A DNA stretch of 9,395 bases, taken from NCBI GenBank assembly GCA_947632625.1, contig CANRPZ010000047.1, forward strand, positions 1 through 9,395. The letters are read 5' to 3'. The notes under the pieces were generated by a model that saw only the letters and a list, made by a program, of their open reading frames with translations, was not told the DNA's origin and searched no databases. Source of the DNA: an uncultured Bacilli bacterium. Its GTDB lineage: Bacteria > Bacillota_I > Bacilli_A > RF39 > UBA660. The position numbers and the translations under genes were made by a program. Shown here in pieces: positions 1 to 7,694 of the stretch (position 1 is the stretch's first letter; each line of letters opens with the position of its first letter).

Positions 1-2139
1 AATAGAAATAACAAACCAACGGAGCTACAAAGGTATAAGAAAAATACCAAGCAAAAGAAAATTTTAATTGGAACAATTCTATTATTTATGTTAATTATCG
101 GCGGTATAAAACTATATCGCACTTTTGCATTGTATAAAGAAGAAAAGTCTTTTAATGTGTTAAAAGGAATAGTACCAGATTTTCATACTTATTATAAAGA
201 GAGTATATTAAATGGAGCATACCCTGAATTAAAAGAAGGACTAATACCAGTTACAATAGATGAAGAAGGAACCGTAAGAAAAGCAGATATAGATAAAAAG
301 TGGTACAGCTATGCAGATCAAGAATGGGCAAATGCTATAATCAAACAAAATAGTTATGATGCATTAGATGCTTATGGAAAAGTAAATAGTGCTACCAAAA
401 AGGATGGCTATGTAAATTTAGATGGAGTAGATGACTACATTGATTTAGGATTAGAGAATCATGACTTTGGTAATACAGCTAGTATAGCAATTCGTGTAAG
501 CTTTAATGAATTAAAGAACAATTATCAAAGCCTTTTAGGAAATTGGGAAAGAAGCGGTTTTGGATTACAATTAAATTCAAATAATAAAATTGTCTTTGAT
601 GTATATTTAGAAGGAGAAACAAATTATCAAACTATTGTTAGTGATGTAATACCAGAATTAAATGAAACTTATACACTAGTAGGAACATATGATGGAAAAG
701 AAATGAAAATTTATGTTGATGGAAAACTAGTTGGTAATAGAGAAATTACTGGAGAAATACAGCCATCAACAATGTCATTTAATATCGGAGCAAATTCCAA
801 TATAAATGGACATTCATATTTTTCCAATATCGATGTATACCAAGCCGCTATCTTTGATCGAGCATTAACCGATGAAGAAATAAAGTCTGATTTTAGTAAT
901 GAAATAAAAATACATGATAATAGTGAATTATTAAAGTATGTAGATTTTACTGAAAGAGAAGAGGAAGCAGAAGAAATAATCCCTGAAGATATAATCGAGA
1001 GCTATTTTGTATGGATACCAAAGTATCGATACAAAATCTTTGATATGGAAGATTATAATAGTTTAAGTACTACAAAATATGAAGAAAAGTCAAAACCAAT
1101 AGAAATAAAGTTTGGTTTAACGAATACTATAGACGATGAGGAAGAGTGTATAGCTCCACCTAGTGGAGAAAATGGTACTTGTAGTATAAATAAATGGATG
1201 ACGCATCCAGCCTTCACAGCCTTTGATACCAAAGGCATTTGGGTAGGCAAGTTTGAAACAGGATATAATGGAGCAAATAGTAAAAATGATGCTGAAAAAA
1301 ATATAGAAGACTCTTCAAAAGTTATTATAAAACCAAATGTATATTCATGGAAAGGTATGTTTGTAAAGAATTCTTATAAAACGTCATTGAGTTACAATAA
1401 AGACTTAAATAGTCATATGATGAAGAATACGGAGTGGGGAGCAGTAGCCTATTTAACCAATTCAATCTATGGAAGATGCCCTAATAACAAATGTAGTGAA
1501 ATTAGAATTAATAATAATTCTGCTCCATGGACTGGATATGCTGCTAAAGAAGAACCAACAATTGGATATACAAACACAAATGAATCTTGTACAGTTCATC
1601 CAGATGCTTGCAACGAATACGGAACATCAGAAAAAGGAAATGATGGAACTTATAATTACCAATATTTTAATCCTGAAAGCGTAGTTGCAAGTACTACAGG
1701 AAATTATACAGGAATATATGATATGAATGGTGGAGCATGGGAGTATGTAATGGGAGTCATGACAGATGAAAAAGGTGAACCAATTTATCTAAATAGTGAA
1801 TTAACTAAAACTGATTTAACAGATAAAAAATATTATGATGCTTATAAATACAATACGAATACATATCAATATTCGAATCGAATACTCGGAGATGCAATAG
1901 GAGAAATGGGGCCATTTAGAAGGGTAAGTTATACTGGATCTGGTTCCAATGCAATTGCTTATAATGCCAATATTGGTTGGTACAAAGACACATTAAGTAT
2001 TGTTAGAACAGACCATACATGGGTTGCACGTGGTGGTGGTTATGATAATGGAACTAGTGCTGGAATTTTTTGTACAACCGCTTTCACTGGAAATTGTGAT
2101 AATGCTAAAATGGCTTTCCGAATCACTCTAGCTTTTTAA
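1..2139 (+). CDS. Membrane-anchored LamG plus FGE/C-type-lectin-like surface protein (5' partial)
   Basis: Frame 1 is open from the first base, so the start lies left of the window. The first ATG, at 88, is not the start: it falls inside a hydrophobic helix (visible residues about 21-39, ILIGTILLFMLIIGG) preceded by a Lys/Arg-rich stretch, which together look like a signal anchor with the rest outside the cell. Residues about 135-298 resemble a LamG/concanavalin-like jelly roll (YVNLDGVDDYIDLG near the start, KIYVDGKLVG, then FDRALTDEEI at the end). Residues about 334-712 start with FVWIPKYRYKIF and carry GIYDMNGGAWEYVMG (Trp580), RGGGYDN (677-683) and a terminal AFRITLAF, echoing the GLYDMxGNVWEW, RGGSW and GFR motifs of the formylglycine-generating-enzyme/C-type-lectin fold. 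All eight cysteines (383/394, 493/498, 530/537, 691/699) lie in this part, as close pairs suited to disulfides. Likely role is binding a glycan or other ligand at the surface; no catalytic activity is claimed. It has no prepilin GFTLIE motif and no sortase signal. Confidence 0.8.
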   Translation, partial: NRNNKPTELQRYKKNTKQKKILIGTILLFMLIIGGIKLYRTFALYKEEKSFNVLKGIVPDFHTYYKESILNGAYPELKEGLIPVTIDEEGTVRKADIDKKWYSYADQEWANAIIKQNSYDALDAYGKVNSATKKDGYVNLDGVDDYIDLGLENHDFGNTASIAIRVSFNELKNNYQSLLGNWERSGFGLQLNSNNKIVFDVYLEGETNYQTIVSDVIPELNETYTLVGTYDGKEMKIYVDGKLVGNREITGEIQPSTMSFNIGANSNINGHSYFSNIDVYQAAIFDRALTDEEIKSDFSNEIKIHDNSELLKYVDFTEREEEAEEIIPEDIIESYFVWIPKYRYKIFDMEDYNSLSTTKYEEKSKPIEIKFGLTNTIDDEEECIAPPSGENGTCSINKWMTHPAFTAFDTKGIWVGKFETGYNGANSKNDAEKNIEDSSKVIIKPNVYSWKGMFVKNSYKTSLSYNKDLNSHMMKNTEWGAVAYLTNSIYGRCPNNKCSEIRINNNSAPWTGYAAKEEPTIGYTNTNESCTVHPDACNEYGTSEKGNDGTYNYQYFNPESVVASTTGNYTGIYDMNGGAWEYVMGVMTDEKGEPIYLNSELTKTDLTDKKYYDAYKYNTNTYQYSNRILGDAIGEMGPFRRVSYTGSGSNAIAYNANIGWYKDTLSIVRTDHTWVARGGGYDNGTSAGIFCTTAFTGNCDNAKMAFRITLAF

Positions 2140-2163
2140 AATTAATCACTATTTCCTTTTTTT

Positions 2164-2172
2164 TGTTATAAT
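2164..2172 (+). promoter_or_regulatory. Extended -10 promoter of whiA
   Basis: TGTTATAAT is a perfect extended -10 element (TGnTATAAT), with TATAAT at 2167-2172. It sits about 20 bases before the whiA start codon and just after the surface-protein stop. No good -35 hexamer is present 16-18 bases upstream, as is common for extended -10 promoters. The short distance to the SD implies a very short leader. Confidence 0.6.
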
Positions 2173-2192
2173 AGAAAAAAGGAGTTTTGATT

Positions 2193-3128
2193 ATGACCTT
2201 TTCAACAAAATTAAAAGAAGAAATAACAACTTATAATGGTAATCTGATTGAAAAAAGAGCTGAACTGTCTGCTATTCTTCGATACGATGCAAAACTTGAA
2301 AAAAACAAAATAACTATAACTTGTGAAAATGCTAAAATTGCCAGACGTATTTATACATATTTAAAAGAAATATTTGGTATTAATATTAAAATTATTGTTC
2401 GTAATCAAAAAAGATTTCGTATTAAACAAATTTATATACTAGAAATTAAAGAAAAAACAAAATTTATTTTAGAATCTCTATACATATTTGAAAATGGTAA
2501 AAAAATAAAAGCGAATATGGATTATTTTGAAGCGGATGAAGAAAAAATTGCCTATTTAAAAGGAACTTTTTTAACAACAGGTTCGATAAACGATCCAAGT
2601 ACCAGCGGTTATCATTTAGAATTTGTTTTTAACACAAAAACAGATGCAGATTTTATCAAGAATATGCTAAAAACTTTTAAATTTGAAGCAAAAGTATTAA
2701 AAAGAAGCACTCGCTATATGACGTATATTAAAAGTGGCGAAACAATTAGCGATATCATTAAAATTTTAGGAGCCGTTAATTCTTTATTTTATTTTGAAGA
2801 TATACGAATATATCGTGATCATAAAAATATGGTAAATCGACTTAACAATTGTGAAATTGCCAACCAAGAAAAAACAACCCTTACGGGTTTAAAACAAAAA
2901 GAAAATATTGAGTTTTTAAAACAACATGATTTAATGAACTTATTAGATGAACATACAAAAATTGTTTTAGAATATCGTTATAAATATCCGGAATCTTCCT
3001 ATGCTGAACTTGCTGAAATTATTTCTTTAGAAACGGATTATAAAATTGGAAAGTCGGGGATTAATCATCATTTTATTAAAATGAAAAAATTAATTGAACA
3101 ATACCTTAAAACCAATCACAATATTTGA
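2193..3128 (+). CDS. whiA: WhiA, LAGLIDADG-like and HTH DNA-binding protein
   Basis: 311 residues, close to the usual length of about 315. WhiA is a conserved Gram-positive DNA-binding protein: a sporulation regulator in Streptomyces, and linked to cell division and chromosome segregation in Bacillus. The N-terminal two thirds is the homing-endonuclease-like fold without nuclease function; YLKGTFLTTGSINDPSTSGY (121-140) matches the family's YLRGAFLxxGSVNDPxxxxY. NRLNNCEIAN (215-224) is the family's NRxxNCExAN. The C-terminal HTH, about 268-305, contains YAELAEII and KIGKSGINHHFIKMKKL. ATG 2193 is preferred because GGAG at 2181-2184 lies 8 bases upstream; the in-frame TTG at 2187 would be only 2 bases from it. 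The stop is TGA, and the 3' end overlaps the end of the convergent clpP by 13 bp. The usual upstream partners rapZ and the YvcK-type gene are absent; the surface-protein gene is there instead. Confidence 0.95.
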   Translation: MTFSTKLKEEITTYNGNLIEKRAELSAILRYDAKLEKNKITITCENAKIARRIYTYLKEIFGINIKIIVRNQKRFRIKQIYILEIKEKTKFILESLYIFENGKKIKANMDYFEADEEKIAYLKGTFLTTGSINDPSTSGYHLEFVFNTKTDADFIKNMLKTFKFEAKVLKRSTRYMTYIKSGETISDIIKILGAVNSLFYFEDIRIYRDHKNMVNRLNNCEIANQEKTTLTGLKQKENIEFLKQHDLMNLLDEHTKIVLEYRYKYPESSYAELAEIISLETDYKIGKSGINHHFIKMKKLIEQYLKTNHNI

Positions 3129-3679
3129 TCTATAATACCATAATCTAATGCCTCTTTAGCATCCATATAAAAATCACGTTCCATGTCTGCTTCTAAAACA
3201 GAAACTTTTTTCTTGGTTTTTTTAGCTAAAATTTGAATTAATTTTTGCTTCATTTTTAATATGTGATCTGCAACAATTTTAATATCGGTTGCTTGTCCCT
3301 GAATTCCTCCAAGAGGCTGATGAATCATAACCTCGGCATTTTTAAGAGCACATCTTTTATTTCCACAAGCTAGTAAAAAAGCCGCCATAGAAGCTGCTAG
3401 ACCTACAACAATAGTTCTAACATCACTTTCTATATATTCCATCGTATCTAAAATAGCAAAGCCACTTGTTACCTCTCCTCCAGGACTATTAATATAAAGA
3501 AAAATTTCATCATGATTTAAAGAATCTAAATACAAAAGTTCACTAATAACTAGATTTGCATTATGCATATCAATCTCACCCGTTAAAAAAACAATCCGAT
3601 CTTTTAATAATCTTGAGTATAGATCAAAAGCATATTCATGATTATTATTTTTTTCTAAAACTGTTGGAATAAGATTCAC
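3116..3679 (-). CDS. clpP: ATP-dependent Clp protease proteolytic subunit ClpP
   Basis: 187 residues, slightly shorter than the usual 193-200 because the C-terminal tail ends right after GIIDQIL. ClpP forms the cytoplasmic 14-mer serine-protease barrel that degrades proteins unfolded by ClpX or ClpC. The catalytic triad is intact: Ser97 in GLAASMAAFLL, His120 in MIHQPLGG, and Asp169 in MERDFYM. Other signatures are LYINSPGGEVTSG (oxyanion region), the N-terminal IPTVLEK, and FDLYSRLLKDRIVFLTGEI, which follows the processing or loop region. The start is GTG, with AGGTGA (plus-strand 3686-3691) 6 bases upstream. It is transcribed away from the kinase-gap-pgk-tpiA cluster and converges on whiA. 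No CtsR operator (tandem GGTCAAA) is visible upstream. A possible -10, TATAAA, lies on the minus strand at 3720-3725 without a convincing -35. Confidence 0.96.
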   Translation of the reverse strand: MNLIPTVLEKNNNHEYAFDLYSRLLKDRIVFLTGEIDMHNANLVISELLYLDSLNHDEIFLYINSPGGEVTSGFAILDTMEYIESDVRTIVVGLAASMAAFLLACGNKRCALKNAEVMIHQPLGGIQGQATDIKIVADHILKMKQKLIQILAKKTKKKVSVLEADMERDFYMDAKEALDYGIIDQIL

Positions 3680-3815
3680 AATTTATCACCTATTACTATC
3701 TTAAGTTTAGAATTTCTTTTTTATACGAGAAAAAAAAGTCTAAAATTGTAGTAAAAGAAAAACTAGTAAACCATGACTTTCTGTGATAAAATAAAATAGA
3801 ATACGAGGGGTATAT
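3680..3815. promoter_or_regulatory. Divergent intergenic region between clpP and the TGS-kinase operon
   Basis: These 136 bp must hold the start signals for both clpP (leftward) and the kinase-gap-pgk-tpiA cluster (rightward). Leftward, the best -10 candidate is TATAAA (reverse complement of 3720-3725). Rightward, TGTGATAAA at 3782-3790 resembles an extended -10 and TAAAAT at 3792-3797 is an alternative; neither has a good -35. The heptamer ATACGAG occurs twice, at 3723-3729 and 3801-3807, the second overlapping the kinase SD. I see no CtsR, CIRCE or CggR-like operator. Confidence 0.35.
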
Positions 3816-5447
3816 ATGCAAGAAATAGAAATTTGCTTTCCAAATGGAGAAAAGAAAAAATTTCCCTATGGAGTAAGCGTCCTAGATATTACGAATGAAT
3901 ATGAAAAACAGAATCACTCTATTATTGGAGTAAAAGTGAATAAAGAAATTGTTTCTATGCAAGAAAAAATATATAAGGATAGTACAATTACTTTTTTAGA
4001 TCTATTTGATCCATATGGATATCGTATGTATCAAGGAGCTTTAAAATTTATTTTTGAGGTAGCAGTAAAAGATGTATTTAAAAACGTTGAGGTTTATTTT
4101 CTCCATAGTGTACCAAAAGGAATAATGACGGAAATAAAGGGAATAGAAATAACTAAAGAAGATTTATCTAAAATAAAAAAAGAAATGGCTAATATCATCC
4201 AAAATGATGAGAAGATTATTAAATACAATATTTTAAAAAAAGATGCAATTCTTTATTATGAAAAACAAAATCAACTTGAAAAAGCCTTAAATATCCATAA
4301 TAATCCAAATGAAATTGTAAGTATTTATAAACTTAAAAATCATTATAATTATTTTTATACCGATATGCCTTATCATACTCGAAATATTGATAAATTTGAT
4401 TTAAAATATTTAGGAGATAATAGTATTGTACTTGTCTATCCTAGTAGCAGAACAAATGGTTTAGTTCCAGAATATGTTCATTATGAAAATATTGTAAAAA
4501 CTTTTTTAGAAGGAAAAAAATGGTTAAAAATTATGCATAGTTCTTATTTGCCAGATTTAAATAAAGAAATTAGTGATGGTAAAATTAAAGACTTTATTGA
4601 AGCAAGTGAACTTGTATTTAATGAAAGTATTTCGAATGTAGCAAAAATAATTCAAAAAGAAAAACAAATTAAAGTTGTATTAATTAGCGGACCATCCTCG
4701 ACAGGAAAAACTACAACGATGAAAAGATTATCCAGTTATTTAAAAGCTTTTGGATATAATACAATTCCAATATCGATTGATGATTATTATAAGGAAGAAA
4801 TAGAAAGGAAAGACGAAAAAGGCAACATAGATTATGAATCCCTAGATGCAATAGATGTTTCTTTGTTTAATGAAAATTTAACCGATTTGTTAAGTGGTAA
4901 AGAAATTTATCTGCCTCAATATGATTTTACTCTTCAAAAAAGAAAGTTTAATACAATTCCCGTCCAAATGAAAGACAATACGCTTCTTTTAATAGAAGGT
5001 CTACATGGTCTTAATGATGAACTAACGCACCAAATACCTAAAGAAGCAAAATATAAAATTTATTTAAGCCCCTTTATTCCTCTAGGAATCGATCGACACA
5101 ATTATGTTTCAACGGTTGATTTAAGATTACTCCGTAGAATCGTAAGAGATAATCGGGATCGAGGGACTGATGTATCAAAAACCATACAGTTATGGCAAAG
5201 TGTAAGAGAAGGAGAAGAAAAATATATTTTTCCATTTATACATCAAGCAAATATTATTGTAAATACGGCATATGCTTTTGAAATAGGTGTATTAAAAGTA
5301 TTTGTAGAGCCTCTTTTATATTCAGTAAAAAATGATTCTCCTTATTATGAAGAAGCTCGACGCCTTTTAGATTCTTTACGTAACTTTTACCCAATACCAA
5401 GTGAATATGTAAGTAAAGATTCTATTTTAAGAGAATTTATAGGATAG
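3816..5447 (+). CDS. TGS-domain nucleoside (uridine-type) kinase
   Basis: 543 residues in the arrangement of a known but little-studied family usually annotated as nucleoside kinase or uridine kinase. Residues 1 to about 63 are a TGS domain (ubiquitin-like, as at the N-terminus of ThrRS). About 64-230 resembles the second additional domain of ThrRS/AlaRS, but the zinc-binding HxxxH is not evident. From about 285 on is a P-loop kinase of the uridine kinase/phosphoribulokinase family: Walker A GPSSTGKT (292-299, Lys298), SIDDYYKE with Asp322/Asp323 where uridine kinases have their DxFY substrate motif, LLIEGLHGLN as Walker B-like strand, and DLRLLRRIVRDNRDRG as the lid region. Expected activity is phosphate transfer from a nucleoside triphosphate; the true acceptor cannot be read from the sequence. 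SD GAGGGG (3805-3810) lies 5 bases before the ATG. It is first in the cluster, 16 bp ahead of gap, where cggR/gapR stands in related bacteria. Confidence 0.85.
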   Translation: MQEIEICFPNGEKKKFPYGVSVLDITNEYEKQNHSIIGVKVNKEIVSMQEKIYKDSTITFLDLFDPYGYRMYQGALKFIFEVAVKDVFKNVEVYFLHSVPKGIMTEIKGIEITKEDLSKIKKEMANIIQNDEKIIKYNILKKDAILYYEKQNQLEKALNIHNNPNEIVSIYKLKNHYNYFYTDMPYHTRNIDKFDLKYLGDNSIVLVYPSSRTNGLVPEYVHYENIVKTFLEGKKWLKIMHSSYLPDLNKEISDGKIKDFIEASELVFNESISNVAKIIQKEKQIKVVLISGPSSTGKTTTMKRLSSYLKAFGYNTIPISIDDYYKEEIERKDEKGNIDYESLDAIDVSLFNENLTDLLSGKEIYLPQYDFTLQKRKFNTIPVQMKDNTLLLIEGLHGLNDELTHQIPKEAKYKIYLSPFIPLGIDRHNYVSTVDLRLLRRIVRDNRDRGTDVSKTIQLWQSVREGEEKYIFPFIHQANIIVNTAYAFEIGVLKVFVEPLLYSVKNDSPYYEEARRLLDSLRNFYPIPSEYVSKDSILREFIG

Positions 5448-5463
5448 AAAGGATTGATAAAAA

Positions 5464-6471
5464 ATGATTAAAGTAGCCATTAATGGATTTGGAAGGATTG
5501 GACGTGTTGCTTTTCGTGAAATGATTACTGGAACAACTTTTGATGTAGTAGCTATAAACGATTTAACAGATGCTGAAGAACTAGCGTATCTTTTAAAATA
5601 TGATACGATTCATCGCTCTTTTCATGAAGATTTAATTCGTTATGAAAATGATGAACTAATTATAAATAACCGAAAAAGAATAAAAGTATTTAAAGAAAAA
5701 GATCCGGCTTTACTCCCTTGGAAAGAACTAGATATTGATTTGGTTTTGGAATGTACCGGATTATTTACAAACAAAGAGGATGCTATGAAACATATAGAGG
5801 CAGGAGCTAAAAAAGTTTTAATCTCTGCTCCAGCCAAAAAAGATGTTAAAACAATTTGCTATGGAGTAAACCATGAAATTCTAGAAAGTAGTGATCAAAT
5901 CATTTCTGGAGCTTCTTGTACAACCAATTGTCTTGCTCCTATTTTAAAAGTTTTGCATGATGAATTTGGTGTTGAAAAAGGATTTATGAGTACCATTCAT
6001 GCCTATACAAACGACCAAGCAACTCTCGATATTCCTCATAAAAAAGGAATTAAAGAAAGAAGAGGACGTGCTTGCGCTTTAAATATAATTCCAACCTCTA
6101 CAGGAGTTTTAAAAGCAATTAAAGAGGTAATGCCAGAACTTGAAGGAAGAATTGATGGTTGTGCTTATCGTGTACCAGTTCAAGATGGATCTTTAGTAGA
6201 TCTTGTATTAGAACTCAAAAAAAACGTAACAGAAGAACAAATAAACGAAGCCTTTTTAAATCATCAAAGCGATACTTTAAAAATTACATTTGACCCTATT
6301 GTCTCTAGTGATATAATAGGAAAAAAATGTGGAGCTTTGGTGGATGGATCTTTAACAAAGGTTTTGACAGTTGAAGATAAACAACTTGTTAAAATTGCAG
6401 CTTGGTATGATAATGAAATGGGTTATACAGCTCAAATGCTTCGTACAGCCAAAGAAATGTTTAACAAATAA
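5464..6471 (+). CDS. gap: Glyceraldehyde-3-phosphate dehydrogenase, type I
   Basis: 335 residues, full family length. It oxidises and phosphorylates glyceraldehyde 3-phosphate to 1,3-bisphosphoglycerate with NAD in the cytoplasm. The Rossmann motif INGFGRIGR is at 6-14. Asp33 in AINDLTD is the acidic residue that selects NAD over NADP, favouring a glycolytic rather than biosynthetic role. The catalytic nucleophile is Cys152 in SGASCTTNC, with His179 in MSTIHAYTNDQ as its partner. The C-terminal WYDNEMGYTAQM is the family's conserved end. SD-like AAAGGA at 5448-5453 is about 10 bases from the ATG, a slightly long spacing. It follows the kinase by 16 bp and precedes pgk by 11 bp with no terminator, so co-transcription is likely. 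Confidence 0.96.
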   Translation: MIKVAINGFGRIGRVAFREMITGTTFDVVAINDLTDAEELAYLLKYDTIHRSFHEDLIRYENDELIINNRKRIKVFKEKDPALLPWKELDIDLVLECTGLFTNKEDAMKHIEAGAKKVLISAPAKKDVKTICYGVNHEILESSDQIISGASCTTNCLAPILKVLHDEFGVEKGFMSTIHAYTNDQATLDIPHKKGIKERRGRACALNIIPTSTGVLKAIKEVMPELEGRIDGCAYRVPVQDGSLVDLVLELKKNVTEEQINEAFLNHQSDTLKITFDPIVSSDIIGKKCGALVDGSLTKVLTVEDKQLVKIAAWYDNEMGYTAQMLRTAKEMFNK

Positions 6472-6482
6472 GGGTGGTTTAT

Positions 6483-7694
6483 ATGAAACAACGAATAGAA
6501 AATATGGATTTAAAAGGTAAAAGAGTTCTTGTTCGATGTGATTATAATGTTCCTATTTATAACGGAAAAATCCTAGATGATACCAAAATTATTGCCAGTT
6601 TAGAAACCATTCGTTATTTAATTCAAAAGGATTGTAAGATTATTCTTTTAAGTCATTTAGGAAAAGTAAAAACCGAAGAAGATAAAGCAATATATTCTTT
6701 AGAACCTGTTTCAAAACGCTTAAAGGAATTACTAGGTAAAGAGGTTTATTTTAGCCATGAAATTATGGATTCTGAATTGCCAAAACGAATTGAACTTATG
6801 CTTCCTCGTGATATTTTGCTTTTGGAAAATACCCGCTTTTTAGATGTTCCAAATAAATTAGAAAGCAATTGCGATGCTCAAGTTTCTGCTTTTTTTGCTT
6901 CTTTAGCAGATGTTTTTGTAATGGATGCTTTTGCTTCTGCCCATCGCAGTCATGCTTCTACTACGGGAGTTACGAAATATTTACCAAGTTGCATTGGCTT
7001 TTCCGTTGAAAGAGAACTTGCTGCTTTGGATCGTTTTTTACAAAATCCAGAACATCCATTTACTGTAATTATGGGTGGAGCAAAAGTAGAAGACAAATTA
7101 GAACTCATCGAGACTTTATTACCAAAATGTGATCACTTGCTACTAGCAGGAGGATTAGCCAACAGTTTTTTAAAAGCTCTTAATTTTAATATTGGTGCTT
7201 CCTTATCTACAGAAAGTGGAAAAACAATTGAAAAATTAAAAAAGATCATGCTTACCTATCGAGATAAATTAATGCTTCCTTTGGATGCTATTGTTGCAAG
7301 TACTTATGATGAAAATTATACTCGCTATAAAAGAATTAATGAAATTAGTGATAATGAAATAATTACGGATGTAGGCACCAAAACTTTGGAAAAATACAAA
7401 ACAGCGATTCGTGAAAGTAAAACCATTTTCTTAAATGGTACGCTAGGTATTTATGAAGACATTCGCTTTTCAAATGGAACCAAAGAATTATTTAATGCTC
7501 TTAAAAATAGCAATGCCATTGTCGTTGTTGGTGGAGGAGATTCTGTAAGTGCAGTTCATAATTTAGGGTATGATGAAGCATTCACCTACTTATCTGTAGG
7601 TGGTGGAGCAACATTAGAATACTTATCAAAAGGACATTTGGTGGGAATAGATAGTATAATGGAGGAAAAAGAAATTGAAATACTTGATGTGTAA
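6483..7694 (+). CDS. pgk: Phosphoglycerate kinase
   Basis: 403 residues, near the usual 390-400. It transfers phosphate from 1,3-bisphosphoglycerate to ADP, using the product of the upstream gap. Recognisable motifs: RCDYNVP (18-24; usually RVDFNVP), SHLGK (57-61), LLENTRF (113-119; usually LLENVRF), DAFASAHRSHAS (148-159; usually DAFGTAHRAHAS), GGAKVEDK (198-205), NGTLGIYE (318-325; usually NGPxGVFE), GGGDS (350-354) and SVGGGATLEYL (371-381; usually STGGGASLEFL). The phosphate- and nucleotide-binding glycines are kept, but several normally strict positions differ, so this is a divergent, probably active enzyme. ATG 6483 is chosen because AGGGTGG (6471-6477) lies 5 bases upstream; the in-frame GTG at 6474 is inside that SD. 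The 3' end carries the SD of tpiA and overlaps it. Confidence 0.95.
   Translation: MKQRIENMDLKGKRVLVRCDYNVPIYNGKILDDTKIIASLETIRYLIQKDCKIILLSHLGKVKTEEDKAIYSLEPVSKRLKELLGKEVYFSHEIMDSELPKRIELMLPRDILLLENTRFLDVPNKLESNCDAQVSAFFASLADVFVMDAFASAHRSHASTTGVTKYLPSCIGFSVERELAALDRFLQNPEHPFTVIMGGAKVEDKLELIETLLPKCDHLLLAGGLANSFLKALNFNIGASLSTESGKTIEKLKKIMLTYRDKLMLPLDAIVASTYDENYTRYKRINEISDNEIITDVGTKTLEKYKTAIRESKTIFLNGTLGIYEDIRFSNGTKELFNALKNSNAIVVVGGGDSVSAVHNLGYDEAFTYLSVGGGATLEYLSKGHLVGIDSIMEEKEIEILDV

Noticed and set aside
1053..1250. 65-codon open frame on the minus strand
   Set aside because: It lies wholly inside the surface-protein gene, has no SD-supported start and no recognisable protein features.
1469..1684. 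71-codon open frame on the plus strand, in another frame
   Set aside because: It is inside the surface-protein gene, whose own frame shows clear domain motifs here.
2140..2165. T-rich run after the surface-protein gene as an intrinsic terminator
   Set aside because: An 8-base T run is present but I find no stem before it.
2187..2192. TTG at 2187 as whiA start
   Set aside because: Only 2 bases from the SD; ATG 2193 has 8-base spacing and gives the usual WhiA N-terminus.
3116..3128. TGA read as tryptophan (Mycoplasma-type code)
   Set aside because: clpP ends with TGA at its expected C-terminus, whiA likewise, and every tryptophan seen is TGG with no internal TGA.
3710..3747. Near-palindrome of T and A runs between clpP and the kinase
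   Set aside because: The arms are homopolymer-rich with mismatches and bulges, as expected by chance in DNA this A+T-rich.
5640..5837. 65-codon minus-strand frame inside gap
   Set aside because: Antisense to a strongly conserved enzyme; no start signals.
6474..6482. GTG at 6474 as pgk start
   Set aside because: The codon is part of the SD itself; ATG 6483 is correctly spaced.
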